This document shows positions 63,774-64,000 of a DNA stretch of 64,000 nt, piece after piece (the first letter of the stretch is position 1; each line of letters begins with the position of its first letter). A model generated the notes under the pieces. The model made no database searches. It was not told the DNA's origin and saw nothing but the letters and a program-made list of their open reading frames with translations. Position numbers and translations under genes: made by a program. The stretch is from Catenuloplanes atrovinosus. GTDB taxonomy: Bacteria > Actinomycetota > Actinomycetes > Mycobacteriales > Micromonosporaceae. The stretch spans positions 3,431,001 to 3,495,000 of the forward strand of contig NZ_JAVDYB010000001.1 of NCBI RefSeq assembly GCF_031458235.1, given 5' to 3'.

Positions 63774-64000
63774 TCCTGGCGCCTCCCGCGCCGTCCTGAT
63801 CGGCGTCCACTCCTACGCCCGGATGCCGGACCTGCCCGCGGTCGCGCGCAACCTGGCCGATCTGCGCGCGGCGCTCACCGACCACCGGACCTGGGGACTG
63901 CCCGACGGACATTGCCGCGTCGTCGCTGCGCCGCGCGACGCGGAGGCGATCCTCGACGCCGTGACCAAGGCGGGAGAGCAGGCGACGGACACGCTGCTCG
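63760..64000 (+). CDS. Caspase-like (C14) peptidase, N-terminal part, cut by window end
   Basis: Only the first 80 codons are inside the window. RAVLIGVHSYARMPDLPAVARNLADLRAAL, a following WGLPDGHC and the terminal TDTLL match the first strand, helix and pre-catalytic strand of bacterial caspase-like domains; the catalytic His and Cys would lie beyond the edge. GGAG precedes the ATG, which lies within the EACC1 gene. In EACC1 systems such peptidases are often fused to effector-associated domains or NTPase/TPR modules. Confidence 0.8.
   Translation, partial: MALSDPGASRAVLIGVHSYARMPDLPAVARNLADLRAALTDHRTWGLPDGHCRVVAAPRDAEAILDAVTKAGEQATDTLL

Overview
The window reads as a chromosomal stretch of a very GC-rich, mycelial-type actinobacterium. 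A member of the Micromonosporaceae (Actinoplanes/Catenuloplanes-like) is my best guess, but this is inference from gene content. The supporting content is abundant TetR regulators, a DUF574-type methyltransferase, an actinobacterial LexA box before dinB, a RamB-type regulator facing aceA-aceB, many GTG starts, many start codons placed 6-7 bases after a TAnnnT -10 box, and an EACC1/caspase-like pair. I see no rRNA or tRNA gene, no insertion sequence, no phage gene and no CRISPR array.

Layout. 1-6400: a truncated TetR gene, a secreted M4 metalloprotease, small secreted proteins, a LysR regulator, an SDR enzyme, a lipoprotein and a secreted triplicated-repeat protein. 6400-19700: an SRPBCC protein, an MFS exporter facing its TetR regulator across a 21-bp perfect inverted repeat, a methyltransferase, a thioredoxin/DUF4395 pair, an S37 peptidase, a GH67 alpha-glucuronidase, a ThuA-DUF1080 protein, LexA-box-controlled dinB and an acyltransferase. 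19700-28400: a two-component system, a TetR gene, a HEAT-repeat protein, then an NAD-linked block in which NrtR faces an operon of an SPFH protein, three tiny coupled cistrons, an NAD-kinase-like protein and a 58-aa acidic protein. 28400-39500: a GGDEF protein, an NmrA/TetR pair, a methyltransferase, a secreted propeller, a Ser/Thr kinase with an octapeptide-repeat linker, and a frameshifted TetX-like monooxygenase facing a TetR gene. 39500-43500: one operon made of an ABC ATPase, four tiny coupled cistrons, an ABC permease, a histidine kinase and a response regulator. 43500-54300: a racemase, a barrel enzyme/TetR pair, an aldo/keto reductase remnant, peptidase E, an SDR/TetR pair, an FKBP, a lipoprotein and a large hybrid sensor kinase. 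54500-64000: a MASE1-kinase-GGDEF fusion, the glyoxylate shunt (aceA-aceB) with its RamB-like regulator, a pectate lyase and the left edge of an EACC1/caspase-like conflict system cut by the window end.

The most unusual structure is a 74-bp tandem repeat family at 42284-42583 and 25346-25559, with a degenerate copy near 24288. Each unit carries a start codon, an arginine-rich open frame of about 25 codons and a stop overlapping the next start (ATGA). In the two main arrays the repeats form an unbroken chain of translational coupling between flanking genes. The silent differences between loci hint that the peptide itself is under selection. The right edge, where a leaderless EACC1 gene overlaps a caspase-like gene, is the most likely entry to a larger defence or conflict system.
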